A DNA stretch of 64,000 nucleotides, taken from NCBI RefSeq assembly GCF_037975245.1, contig NC_092580.1:26520501-26584500 (forward strand), written 5' to 3'. A model generated the notes under the pieces. It had not been told where the DNA came from, ran no database searches, and saw only the letters and a program-made list of their open reading frames with translations. This DNA comes from Apostichopus japonicus (Eukaryota; Echinodermata; Holothuroidea; Aspidochirotida; Stichopodidae). Made by a program: the position numbers and the translations under genes. Below are positions 10,735 to 33,190 of this stretch, in pieces. Positions within the stretch are counted from its first letter, which is position 1. The number at the start of each line of letters is the position of its first letter.

Positions 10735-12137
10735 ATGCACACAAACTTTTGTTGCCAAAGTAATGCTAAGCCCTGATATCAATTGCAACACACATCAGTG
10801 TGTGAAGACTATCTACCATTATCATCATACCAAGTTTGACGAAATTCCGACTAATAGTAGCCAAGTTATTGCTTTTTGGAGTTTTTCACGTTTGACCCCA
10901 TGACCTCATTTATATTCATGATATGAGCACCAAAATCAATAGGGTTCATTTACTCACTATGGGCCATCCACCCACTAAGTATGGTAATGATCGGTCATTC
11001 CCTTGTTGAGTTATCGTGCATACAAACTTTTCATACCCAAATATTGCTAAGCACGCCCCCTTATAAATATGCATGATATCAATTGCACCACACATCAGTG
11101 TAAGAAATCTATCTACCAATATCATCATACCAAGTTTGACGAATTTCCAACTAATAGTAGCCAAGTTATTGCCATTTGGAGTTTTTCACATTTGACCCCG
11201 TGACCTCATTTATATTCATGATATGAGCACCAAAATCAATAGGGTTCATCTACTCACTATGGGCCACCCACCCACTAAGTATGGTAATGATCGGTCATTC
11301 CCTTGTTGAGTTATCGTGCATACAATCTTTTCATAACGAAATATTGCTAAGCCCGCCCCTCATAAATATGCATGATATCAATTGCAACACACATCAGTGT
11401 GTGAAGTCTATCTACCAAACTCATCATACCAAGTTTGACGAAATTCCAATGAATAGTAGCCAAGTTATTGCAATTTGGATTTTTCACATTTGACCCCGTG
11501 ACCTCATTAATATTTTTTAACTTTGACCTCGTAAAACTTCGCACACGAAGGTCACACGGGGTCAACCTATTGGCATCTATGATCAGAAGGTACCTTTAAC
11601 ATCTGAAAATAGCATCGAAACTCTAAAAATCCCCAACACGTAAAGGTCACCAGAGGTCAAATTGAGGTCAAGGGTCACCCAGATGCGGGTCGACAATTGG
11701 ATTACATTGAAGCAACTCCCAACCCTAACGGACATTTCGTTCTCAAGTTATCGCAAAAATACTAGTTTTTTATCATTAATTGACCTTTGTTGACCTTCGA
11801 TCACATTACCGTTATGTTTGGAAACGATCCCTTACCCCATTCACAACTACTCCCAAAATATCAACCATGTCGGACCCTGTCAATGGGAGTTATTGCTGTT
11901 TTTAATATATTGGTTTTGGCATCTAACTGACCTTTGGTGACCTTTGCCGGCACCAAAATCAATAGGGTTCATCTAGTCACTATGGGCCACCCACCCACCA
12001 AGTAAAGTAGTGATCGGTAATTCCCTTGTTGAGTTATCGTGCATACAAGCTAAAGCGTCACACACACACACACATGCACACGCACACACGCCAATCTGAA
12101 TACATAGGTTCCTTTGCTTTTAGCAAGGAACCAAAAA
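10735..12137. repeat. TGACCT-rich repeat family, copy E1
   Basis: First of five copies (others 31035-32591, 41891-43220, 44400-45806, 54899-56469). It is packed with TGACCT/AGGTCA hexamers and ends in a hairpin, GGTTCCTTTGCT with AGCAAGGAACC, then AAAAA. The first part (about 10740-11510) is a local tandem of a roughly 300-bp unit, present about 2.6 times. The segment 11644-11677 has AGGTCA-type half-sites spaced 4, 5 and 1 bp apart, kept in every copy. There is no long reading frame. The 5' end is less clear than in E2, E3 and E5. Confidence 0.75.
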
Positions 12138-12147
12138 GGTAATGAAT

Positions 12148-12330
12148 GAAAAAAAACTATTGGAAAAACTTGGTTCTCAGGCAAAATTGTACATCTGGTT
12201 GGTCATTTCAAGCCCGAGAAGTGCCATTTCCGGTGATCTGGGGGGCTATCAAAACCAGAAATTTTCTTGTACGCTGCGCGCCAACCAATGGTGGCGCTCC
12301 GCTTTGATAGTAGTTTGCCTGCATCCAAGC
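12148..12330 (-). repeat. Inverted copy of the hAT-like repeat core
   Basis: Reverse complement of about 4590-4765, including the ACTTGGTTCTCAGGCAAAA and GGCGCTCCGCTTTGATAGT phrases. It runs directly into the coding-like fragment at 12331. Confidence 0.7.
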
Positions 12331-12647
12331 AAATGTCCCCCTCCAATATTTGGTTTGCATATTCCTAAAGCTCCAAGGAGCTGCTGTAAGCCACTTACAA
12401 TCATCAAATTAGCTTCATCTCCTGGAACCGGGAGATGTTGAAGGTAAAATAGCGAAACACGTACCAAATGTATCGCAGATTCAACCCTTCCTTGTACGAT
12501 ATGTGCTCTTTGCTCGTCTGCCGTATTTTGCAAACGAATTGCTTCACTATAAATGTTTGGGAGCTCAGAAAGCGCGTCTAAATAACTATTTTGTTGAAGC
12601 TCCATCACTTGTTGAACACATTGACATGTACCTATAGCTTTAGGCGG
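12331..12647 (-). pseudogene. Coding-like fragment of unknown family
   Basis: The minus strand is open for more than 110 codons with protein-like composition, including the phrases CQCVQQVMELQQNSY, LPNIYSEAIRLQNTADEQRA and ANLMIVSGLQQLLGALG. A possible acceptor (CTATAG before 12631) and donor (GTACGTGT near 12470) would make part of it an exon. I do not recognise the family. It abuts a dispersed repeat and its frame runs on into it, so it may be a captured gene piece or part of an uncatalogued transposon gene. Confidence 0.35.
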
Positions 12648-12849
12648 CTAGACAGGCGCAGCCTAGCCTTCACGTACGTAGACTGCTCTATAATCAATGT
12701 AGCTATATTCTACACTACACTTTGTACATTCGCCGTAAACGTACATGTCTGTGGCGCTAATGTTCAAATAATCAAGGAAATTAAGCTCCTCCCACTCGCG
12801 CGTGTCACTCACACTTTTATAATCTATATATATTACCGCGCCGAACATG

Positions 12850-13060
12850 ACAAAATAGTATATAATATATAAAGGTTATAACGAACAATATATATATTTT
12901 ATGCGATATATATATATATATATGATATCCGATATATATATATAGGGTATGCATAACGTATATATATGAAGAACAAACATAAGTCATATATATTACTGCA
13001 TAACCAACATATATTCCTCGTTATAATAAATATATATGGTATATAATATTGTCACATATG
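12850..13060. repeat. AT-rich degenerate TATATA array
   Basis: Repeated TATATATA blocks separated by short unique words. Low complexity, no gene. Confidence 0.7.
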
Positions 13061-13343
13061 GCACTTCTTAGGATACAACAAATGTTACGCCGGGACCGTG
13101 AAAGTTGAAAATTCTCCAACATTACGACAAGGGCAGTAATAACCGCCTGGTTCGCAAAACTATCAAAATTGGCATATGAAAACTGAATTACCCAGTTTTG
13201 TTGTATACCTAATTGTACCTAATTGTTGCAGCAAATTGGACAAACTCAGACGTTCCGAATTGTCGAAGGTATAGTACCTTGTAAAAGCGTGCTAAATTAG
13301 CCTACTTCAAAAAATCCTGGTTTATCGTTCGATAAACGTGACC

Positions 13344-14057
<714 letters not shown>

Positions 14058-14069
14058 AGACCACACTGT

Positions 14070-14789
14070 GTGACGATTGACTGTTTCAACAAAGAGACAA
14101 TAGCTGAAATTGCAGCCCTTGTAACTGAAGGTCTATTCAAGAATGACAGTCTCAAAACCGCTATTGAAAGTACTGTTCAAGAGGTTATTCGCAGGAAATT
14201 TGACGATCTAACTCGACAATTAGAGATCCAGGAGGCCAGAATTCTTGGCTTAGAAATTAAACTGGATGAGAAAACAGAGGAATGCAAAGGCATGCAAACT
14301 AAATTATCTGGCCTTCAAGACTCCCAAGACAAAACCACGAATGACGTCAACAATCTGGAACAATACACTAGACGGAATAGTATCAGGATTTTTGGAATCG
14401 AAGAGAAGGAAAATGAGGTCACTGACGATATTTTCAAGGAGCTGACTAAGAGCAAACTGGGTATAACGATTGAAGACTCTGGCATTGACCGTACACATAG
14501 AGTCGGCAAGCCAACAACCACTGGTCGTCCCAGGGCCCTCCTTGTGAAGTGTTTGTCCTACCGTGAAAAGCTGACACTGATGAAATCCAGAAAGAAGTTA
14601 AAGGGAACTGGGATTGTAATAGGTGAGGACTTGACCCACCGAAACCACCTCCTTCTGAAAAATACCAAGGCGCACGACAAGGTCGAGAATTGCTGGACGT
14701 GGGACGGGCGTATAATCGCCAATGTGATGACAGAAACTGGAACATCAAAAGTAATCATTTCTAATACAAACGATCTTCTCAAACTTTAA
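14070..14789 (+). CDS. LINE ORF1 protein (coiled coil, RNA-binding type)
   Basis: About 239 residues, with no good ATG at the beginning (the frame opens with GTG). Residues 30-95 are a charged, heptad-like coiled coil (VQEVIRRKFDDLTRQLEIQE and onward). The motif LEQYTRRNSIRIFGI near residue 97 is typical of LINE ORF1 RRM-like domains. A basic C-terminal part with RTHRVGKP and REKLTLMKSRKKLKGTGI follows. Proteins of this kind bind the element RNA and form trimers or larger particles for retrotransposition. It lies 362 bp before ORF2, and both belong to the same element. No internal stop is seen. Confidence 0.8.
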   Translation: MTIDCFNKETIAEIAALVTEGLFKNDSLKTAIESTVQEVIRRKFDDLTRQLEIQEARILGLEIKLDEKTEECKGMQTKLSGLQDSQDKTTNDVNNLEQYTRRNSIRIFGIEEKENEVTDDIFKELTKSKLGITIEDSGIDRTHRVGKPTTTGRPRALLVKCLSYREKLTLMKSRKKLKGTGIVIGEDLTHRNHLLLKNTKAHDKVENCWTWDGRIIANVMTETGTSKVIISNTNDLLKL

Positions 14790-15151
14790 CATTCGCATCC
14801 AAGAGGATAATTTATTTAAAGTACAGTTGGCATAAACCACGTGGTTTATTTTGTTTTTTTCTTTAGTATGATAGTTTTTATCATGTTATCTCATTACTTT
14901 TTTACTTTCTTCTACATGTTGGCGACAGAATGGGTTATGATTTATAATTTCGCAAATTATTCTATTTTAATATACATATTACATACATCAATTAAAAGTT
15001 GGCATATATTTCTCAAAGTATTACATAAACAGAGAATTATACAATTAATAATGTAAACGAGTTCCAGGAGAACAATACCATAACTTGCGAGTATTATACC
15101 GACCAGACTTATAATAATACTTTTAAAAATAACAAACATCATGCATCTATA

Positions 15152-18100
15152 ATGCATATAAATTCCAGAAGTCTTTACAAAAATTTTATTATAGGCTTTT
15201 TGCATTCTATTGTAAATTTCAAATTCTCATTTATTGCTATAACAGAGACATGGCTTAAAGATGGTTTTAGTAATATTTATAATTTAGATGGTTATACATT
15301 TTTTCACAAAGAGAGAAATGATCGTCGTGGTGGGGGTGTAGGTATTTTGTGAGAAATGATATTGAATTTGTAATCAGAAATGACTTAAGTTGCCCTATGG
15401 ATATCAGTGCTGAGTCTTTATTTATAGAAGCAACAAATATGAAAGCTAAAAATATTATTATGGATGTATATATAAGCCTCCAGATAGCAACTCTCGTGTG
15501 TTTAATGAAAATTTAGGTCACTGCCTGGGATTGCTCTCCAATGATGACAAAACGTATTATTTTGCAGGGGACTTTAATATAGACCTACTCAAACTTGGTG
15601 AAAGAGGTATAGTTGATGATTTTATTAACACATTTTCATCATATGGGTTGTATCCTACGATCAGTAAAGCTACCAGAGTTACCCAATACAGTACTTCATT
15701 AATTGATAATATCTTTACGAATGATATTTGTCACTCTATTAAAAGTGGTATTTTAATCTCTGATATTTCTGATCATTTTCCAATTTTCGTAAATTCTAGT
15801 AATAATTATACAATTTCTCAGAAATGTAATAATTATACACATAATACATGTCCTAATAATATTGCTTTATTACAACACGAATTGTCGGCCGTTAACTGGG
15901 ATAGTGTTTCCTCTACTAAGGATGTTCAATTATCATATAACAATTTTATCCACATAGTTATGGATGCTTTTTTGTCGTGACTAAACGCCATAATATATCT
16001 AACAAATCTCCTTGGATTACACCTGCAATTTTGAAATCGATTAAACATAAGAACAAGCTCTATGTTAAATATAAAGAAAATTATTCCAATAACCGTAAAA
16101 GAGTGTATAGCAAATACAGAAACGTACTCACAACAGTTGTTAAAACTGCTAAGAAAATGCATTATAAAAATCTTATTGAAAGTAATAAAGATGACACTTC
16201 CAAATTATGGAAGGTTATTAACAATATACTAGGTAAAAATGTTAGCATTAATTGTAATAAAGATTTTATTTGTAATGGTAAACAAATTACTAATGCTAAC
16301 GATGTGGCTGACGGTTTTATTAATTACTTTTCGTCCATTGCAAACACTTTGACTGATAAGATTCCTTTAAGTCACAGTAATCCCTTGCATGGCATTACTA
16401 AAGATATAAAGCAGTCGTTTATGATGCTTCCAACCTGCACTGAGGAGGTAAAAGGCTATATTATTAAGCTTAAATGTGGTAAAAGTCCAGGTCATGATGA
16501 AATTACCAATAATGTTATAAGCATATTAATGATTTTATTGCGGCTCCGCTTGCTCACATTATTAATTGTTCGTTTTCTAGTGGATTATTTCCATCAGAAT
16601 TAAAAGTTGCAAAATTTATTCCTATTTTCAAATCTGGAGATCATAAGTTGTTTTCTAATTACAGACCTGTCTCACTTTTAACCACTATTTCCAAAATTGT
16701 TGAACGACTTGTGTATGACAGATTGATTAAGTTCATTGATAAGCACAACATTTTAAATGAACATCAGTATGGTTTTCGGAAAAACTATTCAACTTATCTT
16801 GCAGCTATCGACTTAATTGATAATATATCATGTGGCTTAGATAAAAAGATGTCTTCTGTTGGTATTTTTATTGATTTATCAAAGGCTTTCGATACCATTG
16901 ATCATTCTATTTTATTAAAGAAGCTTCTTGCTTATGGAGTACGTGGAATTTCCTATAACTGGTTTCAAAGTTATCTAAGTAATCGTATAAACTATGTATA
17001 TTATAACGGAGTTACATCTGCAAGGTACATTTGTAATGTTGGTGTTCCACAGGGTTCTATTTTAGGCCCACTTCTTTTTCTTATATACATTAATAATATT
17101 TCTCATTCTTCTACTAAGGGAAACTTTGTTTTATTTGCTGATGACACTTCAATCTTATTTCAGAAGGATAATATAACTGATGCAATTCTAGAAGCCGAAA
17201 AAGAGTTTACTCATATTATTAACTGGCTTAATGCAAATAAGTTGTCTCTGAATTTATTAAAAACTAATATTCTTATATTCGACAATAAATTACATGATAC
17301 TACTAATATTCCCATCAATATTGATGGCACTATTGTATTAACCACAGTAACTACTAAGTTTCTCGGTACTATTATCGATTGTAACCTTCACTGGAAAAAT
17401 CATATTTCATATATCTGTAGTAAAATTGCCGGTGCAAATGGAATTATTGATAGATTAAAACATGTTCTTCCGAAAGATACATTATTGACTTTATATAATA
17501 CTCTAATACTTCCACACCTGAATTATAATTTACTTGCTTGGGGAGGTGCAAATAAATCACTGTTGCATAATTTATATAACCTGCAAAAACGTGCAGTTGG
17601 TAACATTTGTATTGCGCCGTATATTGCTCACTCGGGTCCTCTTTTTAAGAGTCTGAACGTCTTAACTATTTTTGATTTATTTGATTATCAGCTAGGTATT
17701 TTTATGTTTAAGTTTAATAATGGAAATCTTCCTCCTATTTACAACTCATATTTTCATTATAGATATAATATGCATCATTACAACACTAGATCTATGCATT
17801 CTCTAAACATTCCATATTCACGAACTAGACTTAGACAGTCCCAGATTCGCTCAAGTGGTGTTACTCTCTGGAATTCATTCTCATCTAATCTCACTGAATT
17901 GAATATTACTTTATATACTTTTAAAAATTTAAAAATTATTTGGTCTGGTGCTAACATAACTTGTCTTGACCGTCTCAATAAACTACAAAAAGGCGCAATA
18001 CGTAACATAACACATGCTGCATTTCGTCAGCACACTAGTCCATTGTTTAAAGGTCAAAACCTGCTGAAATTAAATGATATTATAAGGCTACAACTTGCTG

Positions 18101-18360
18101 TATTTACGTATAAAGCATGGCATGGGCTACTTCCGGGTTGCTTTCATAATTTCTATACAATTAATGTAGAATTATACAATTATAATACCCGAAATAGACA
18201 AAATGCTCATTGCAACTTCTATCATACGAAATTAGGTACACGCAGCTTTCGCAACCGTGCAACTAAGTTATGGAACTCATTAAGCAATACCGTTAAATCT
18301 AAGGCTACAAAGAATTCATTTAAGAAATGTTTAAAAAAAGAATTGATATCATCATATTAA
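15152..18360 (+). pseudogene. LINE ORF2: endonuclease and reverse transcriptase, frameshifted
   Basis: The N-terminal endonuclease shows FIAITETWLKD, GDFNIDLL and SDHFPIF, the APE-type catalytic landmarks. The reverse transcriptase shows FSNYRPVSLL, GFRKNYST, LSKAFDTIDHSIL, GVPQGSILGPLLF and the catalytic FADDTSI. Frame breaks fall at about 15348 and 15460 (endonuclease), 15975 (linker) and 16530 (before the RT). The first and third are at T homopolymers, so some may be assembly errors. The 570-codon last open segment is unusual. After the normal C-terminal domain (ending TFKNLK near 17940) it continues in frame with a second, diverged copy of the same domain (WSGANITCLDRLNKLQKGA to the stop), as if two LINEs were fused. 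Confidence 0.85.
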
Positions 18361-18528
18361 ATTATGTAAATGAGTTATTTACTTCAGCAGTTTCTGTACA
18401 TTATGTAACAAACATTCAATTTGTATTTATTAATTAATTTTTTTTTCTTTAGGGAGTCTTCCACTTTGTTAAGCTTTTAAGCTTTATTGAAGACTTCCCT
18501 CCGCTTTGTACTTCTGTGGAAAAACAAA

Positions 18529-18571
<43 letters not shown>

Positions 18572-18687
18572 AAAAATAGGTTGAGGAAAAAATTGATGTC
18601 GACTTCATATTACATATAATTACATGCATATTAAGACCATTCTTTAATGTTGCTGTTATTCTTTTGTAATTAGCACATTGCTAATTA

Positions 18688-19080
<393 letters not shown>

Positions 19081-19084
19081 TGTA

Positions 19085-19137
19085 AGGGATCAGACTCGAA
19101 AAGCTTTGCTTATTCTGACTCCTCTACCCATCATATG

Positions 19138-19182
<45 letters not shown>

Positions 19183-19312
19183 TGATTTTTGCATATCATT
19201 TATTATATGTAAGTATATTAATTTACTATTAATCATGTTATAAAATATAAATTAATGATGATGATGATGATGATGATGATGGTACAAATAAACTTGAACT
19301 TGAACTTGAATG
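19085..19312 (+). repeat. 3' tail of a second LINE or SINE
   Basis: GTAAGGGATCAGACTCGAAA, a (TA)n tract (19141-19181), a (GAT)n tract (19255-19280) and AATAAACTTGAACTTGAACT with three TTGAAC units form a layered 3' end. This looks like the end of a 5'-truncated retroposon. Class inferred only. Confidence 0.45.
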
Positions 19313-21616
19313 TGTCAGTCCATGAGGAAATACTTAGAGCATGCTACCTTAAACTTGTTAGTGTGCCTCCAAGATCATTGTAGAGATAATTGCTACGCTC
19401 ACTGTTGTGGACACCAACACAATATTTCAGTCATTGATGAATATTGCGCAAATAGTTGTTTACTATACAGAATAAAATATATATGTGATAGTGAGTCACG
19501 CTGACAGATACACTGTCGTGTTTTATCGATTCAGCTATAACATATCAATTCTGCCATGCACCAATCCGCCATTTTAAAAACTAATGAATATAAACTACAT
19601 GGTTATTCAATCCGTTGGACATTCGTTGACAAAATCACAGGCCACTTCCCCACAAAATGGCAAATTATGTGACAGAGAAAGTGATCTCGACTGAACTGTT
19701 CCTAAGACCACCGAATCAAAAGAGGCAGCTTGGCATGCATCAACCAGATGTGTTGATCGTCATTACGCCGATTCAAATAGCGATTTGTAATTTTAAAACA
19801 GGATTAACCTTTTCACCCTGTGTTTCTTTGGATTATTCCAGAACTGTTTTCCATAGGTGCAAACTCTAAGCAATGTGATCACCATGGGAACAAACAATAA
19901 TATAATTCGCAAATTTTGGTATTTTCTTTACTTCAAATTGAGAGATGAGCTGTACAGTTGAGTTAGCTGCTTTTCAAGGTTTTCAATTATTCTACTTTGG
20001 ACGTCAAATGACCTTCTAGAAAGTAGCCTCAATACCCCGGGCACATTTCAACACTGCACACAACTCAAGTGACATTTCCCCCTCACCTAGAAAAAAAAGA
20101 TAGTTCTAACAAGCTAGTACCCATTTCGTGGTACTCACTATTGAGATATGAGATTGTACTTAGTGAGTAAGTTTTCTTACAAGGGTTTACTATTGTGGCA
20201 ACTAGTGACCTCAAATGACTCTTTGCCCCCACCAATAGCAGTGGAAATTGCGATGTAACGAAGACAGGGTTTCCATGACAGAGTTCGACGATTTGTTTCT
20301 TTGTGGCTTCGGCAAGAAATCAAAATAGAATATACTAACAACCACAAATTCAATCTCGAAGAGGTATGTTTTATTGCTACCATTGAATACAAGTTTGACT
20401 AGTTTAAAGGCTATTTTTTTTTCTATGCCGACAAATTCACGCCCCCGGTGAATAGTGTTTCCAGTTGGTGGTACCTTCCAGTTGTCTAAAAAGGATGAGC
20501 GAAATATCAATTTAGTAGACCTGTCAATTTCGTTAGATTGGTGCTCTCGGTCTAGTTTGATCATCTTTGGACATTGCTGTAGTAAATTAATGCTTTATTT
20601 TAAGCTCAACAATATTGCCTTCCAATTTGAGCTTGTTAAAATTGTCCGCCCCCCCCCCCTCCACCATTGTGATCCTTACAAACTATTTCCTGTCTTTAAG
20701 AACCGTCAAAGGAGACATTCAAACAGGTCTCAAGGAGGGTTGATTGCTTTGGAGGACCATTGAAGTTAAATGTAATGAGAATAGGTCATTACTATAAAGT
20801 TCCGTAGCATATTCATGGATAATATTTTGATGGGCATGAAAATGAAATGAAATGTTTGTTTTCTTAGGCAAGAAAAGTTTAGTTTAAAATGTAAGATAAG
20901 AAAATTGCGTTACGTTAGAAAGTACTATATCTATAGTAAGTCAACATACAACACTTTCCCATCGAAGATTGTGACTATATCTAAACCTCATGATGTCCAT
21001 ACAATAGGTTGTCTATACTACTGAACCTTTGTCGGGGTGTTACACTGCGGAGTAGCATCATAACTCAATAGATCATAATATGTTAACAAGGACCAGGTAT
21101 GAAAGTCGAAGAGTTGACAGAAGAGTATATAGAAAGATCGTTAATGTACGAATATAAAATGGTTATCATGAACAGAGGCGATGGAATCGGGGGAGAGGGG
21201 GAGTGCAAGAGGGAGGGGCAGTTCCAGGGGACCTAAATAAATTACCTGAATAGAGCAGCTCCTTTTCACCAATGAAAATTGGCCCTTTTGTTTTGTTTGT
21301 GAAATTACCCTTTGTAATAAATTGCTCATAAATTATAAAGACATTGTAATTAAAAAGTGCTCTTTTAGGTATGAAACAAAACCCTATTGAGATTTTGGAA
21401 TCTATGGTACAGAATGTACAGCACAGGTGGTCTGTTATGTCGGAACATTTTGAAATGAACTTTGTGGATTTTGCTCTGAGACGTTTGTGACCCACCCCCA
21501 TCCCTCGCACCCAGTCCGAAGGTTATCCAACCGCCTCTGTTCACGACCACAAGTTGAACTACTGATACAAGGTATTTACGCCAGTCATATCGAAGACATA
21601 TGTACTAGTTAAAAAT
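19313..21616. other. Downstream of gene A, no gene seen
   Basis: Duplicated in copy C (45807-48123) with small indels, including about 300 bp at 46640-46960 that is absent here. No coding sequence is recognised; open frames on both strands are short and not conserved in frame between the copies. Confidence 0.5.
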
Positions 21617-30996
<9,380 letters not shown>

Positions 30997-31034
30997 CTGG
31001 TGATAGAAAGAAAAACAGAATTAAAGGAAGAGCA

Positions 31035-32591
31035 AGGGCCCAAGGGCACTATAGTTCCTTGCTTGTAAGGAATATTTAAAGGGATCAGCACTGTCCTAAC
31101 ATTGTTATGTGGTCCTATGTACACACACAATAATATTGCCAAAAATATCACAAATCAACCGTTGGTCCTTTTGAGAATCTGTTGAGGACCAGGTGTCTGA
31201 TATGAGCATGAGTTCGCTTTTTTTACAGAACTCACAGAATCATCCTGACTGTACTTATTAAGAATTTTAACAAAACCAAACGAACCTTGATCTCTAATAA
31301 CTTCGCACATAAAAGTTGCAGAGGAGTCAACTTTTGGACAATTTAGATCGGAATATGGCCACGAAAATTCAATTAATCAACTTGAAAGAAACTAATAAGG
31401 TCACTAGAGGTCAACCTGAGGTCAAAGGTCACCCAAATACAGGTCGACTATTGGATTACATTAGCCGTAACTCCCAACCTTGATGGGCATTTTGTTCTCA
31501 AGTTATCGCAAAAATAGTTGTTGACCCCTAATTGACCTTTGTTGACATACAAAAAAACATTTTGATCCATAATTTACCTTTGTTGACCTTGGATCACATG
31601 AACTTTATGTTTTGAAACGATCCCTTTAATTCCCTTACCCCATTCACAACTACTCCCAAAATATCAACCATGTCGGACCCTGTCAGCGGGAGTTTTACAC
31701 GTTATTATAAACAAACACACATTTTGACCCATAATTGACCTTTTGTGACCTTGGTTCACATAACGGTTATTTTTGAAAACGTGACCCTACTACTTTTACA
31801 ACTTGTCCCAATATATCAGCCATGTCAGACTTTGTGACTAGAAGTTGTTGCAAAAATTAGCATAAGTTGCTAGTTTTTTGCACATAAGCAGCCTTGAATT
31901 GACCTTGGATGACCTGATGGTTTTTTATCAAAAATGTTCTCATCGATGATGTGAAATATGTCCTGAATTTGTTATGTGCTCCAATGTACACACACAATGT
32001 AATTGCTAATAAGGTATCAAATCCAACCTCTGGCCCCTCATAACTTGAGAACTGGGTGTCCGATTGAAGCGGGAGTTGGTTTCCTCTATAGAGCACAAAA
32101 GAGCTCTGTCATATATTAAAATACTGACAAACTCTTTTTGTTTTGCCCCGTATCTCCTAAAATGAGCATATTTTTCAAGATTTGACCTTTGATTTCAAAA
32201 AGCAACACGACAAGTCTGTAGTCCATCTTAACCGTACTTACTAAATGATAAACTTGAACTCTGATAACTTCGCACACCCTAATTGACCCTTGTTGACATT
32301 CGATCACATCACCGTTATGTTTGGAAATGATCACTTAACCCATTCACAACTACTCCCAAAATATCAACCATGTCGGACCCTGTCCATGTGCCGCTAACTG
32401 ACCTTTGGTGACCTCGCAGGCACCAAAAACAATAGGGCACACAATGGCGGATCTATATACCAAGTTTGAGTTAGTCCAACTTTCCCTTGTAGATTTACAG
32501 TGTACAAAAGCAAGTGTCACAGACGCACACACAGACGCACACACACAAACCTGGCTATAAAGGTTCCTTTTGCCAAAGCAAGGAACCAAAA
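31035..32591. repeat. TGACCT-rich repeat family, copy E2
   Basis: Full-length copy: starts near GGGCCCAAGGGCAC and GTTCCTTGCTTG, ends with the GGTTCCTTTTGC hairpin and AAGCAAGGAACCAAAAA, giving a 12-bp inverted end pair. The AGGTCA array is at 31398-31431 with spacings 4, 5 and 1. It lies in the intron of gene A between the non-coding exon and the signal exon, at the same place as E5 in gene C. Confidence 0.85.
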
Positions 32592-33190
32592 ATTAAGTTA
32601 TCGTTAGCTTTGATTCTCAGAAATGTAATTATTTGAACCACTGACTGTGAGGTCGTGGTGCAGTTTGGGGTGGGGGAATGGGGAGAGGGGACGCAAAGGC
32701 GAAAACTGGTTACAGGCAGGCCAATATAGCTAGGAGCTGTGGGCATCAGATGGGCATCAACAAAATTACAGGATACAAATGAAACGCATCATTCTAACAA
32801 GCATTGTTAAATTTTGCCTTTTCAAGCTCAAAATAATAGCCGCCGTTTGTAACTATATAAATGCCTTTTTTTTTCCTTAGTCCTATTTTTTTCCCACGTC
32901 AATATTTGTCCGGCCTTCGTCGGACCTGCCGTACCGGCTCCGACGCTCCTGCATGGTATTTAGATTAGCCATATTGAGTACAAGAATCCTAATGCTTGTG
33001 AAGTCCAATCTCCTAAAGGGCACCAGAGGTCAAACTCTGAGAAATCTTTTACATGATATATAACGATGGAAATCGTGGATACCTCTTAAACTCATGGTGT
33101 GTGGAGTACAATAACCCTATTGTTTTGGTGGCCACGTACAGAAGAGGACCTGTGTTTATCATGCCATAGTGGTACTGTTACAGCTAGTAT
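32592..33190. other. Intron DNA of gene A, no gene seen
   Basis: Duplicated at 56470-56745 and 57523-57752, which has a (GGAGA)n tract at the position where this copy has unique DNA. Confidence 0.5.

Larger units (their letters stand above)
14058..18575 (+). mobile_element. Nearly full-length non-LTR retrotransposon (CR1/L2-like group)
   Basis: Two reading frames in LINE order, ORF1 (14070-14789) and ORF2 (15152-18360), are followed by a short 3' region and a (TAAA)n tail at about 18527-18572. The ORF1 frame opens after a TAG at 14055 without an ATG, so the element is probably slightly 5' truncated. ORF2 has an apurinic-type endonuclease and a reverse transcriptase but is broken by about four frameshifts. 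The clade is inferred from the APE endonuclease plus RT layout and the general RT motif style; a tree would be needed to fix it. Confidence 0.85.

Noticed and set aside
14070-14789. Host coiled-coil gene
   Set aside because: The LEQYTRRNSIRIFGI motif and its position before an APE-RT frame identify it as LINE ORF1.
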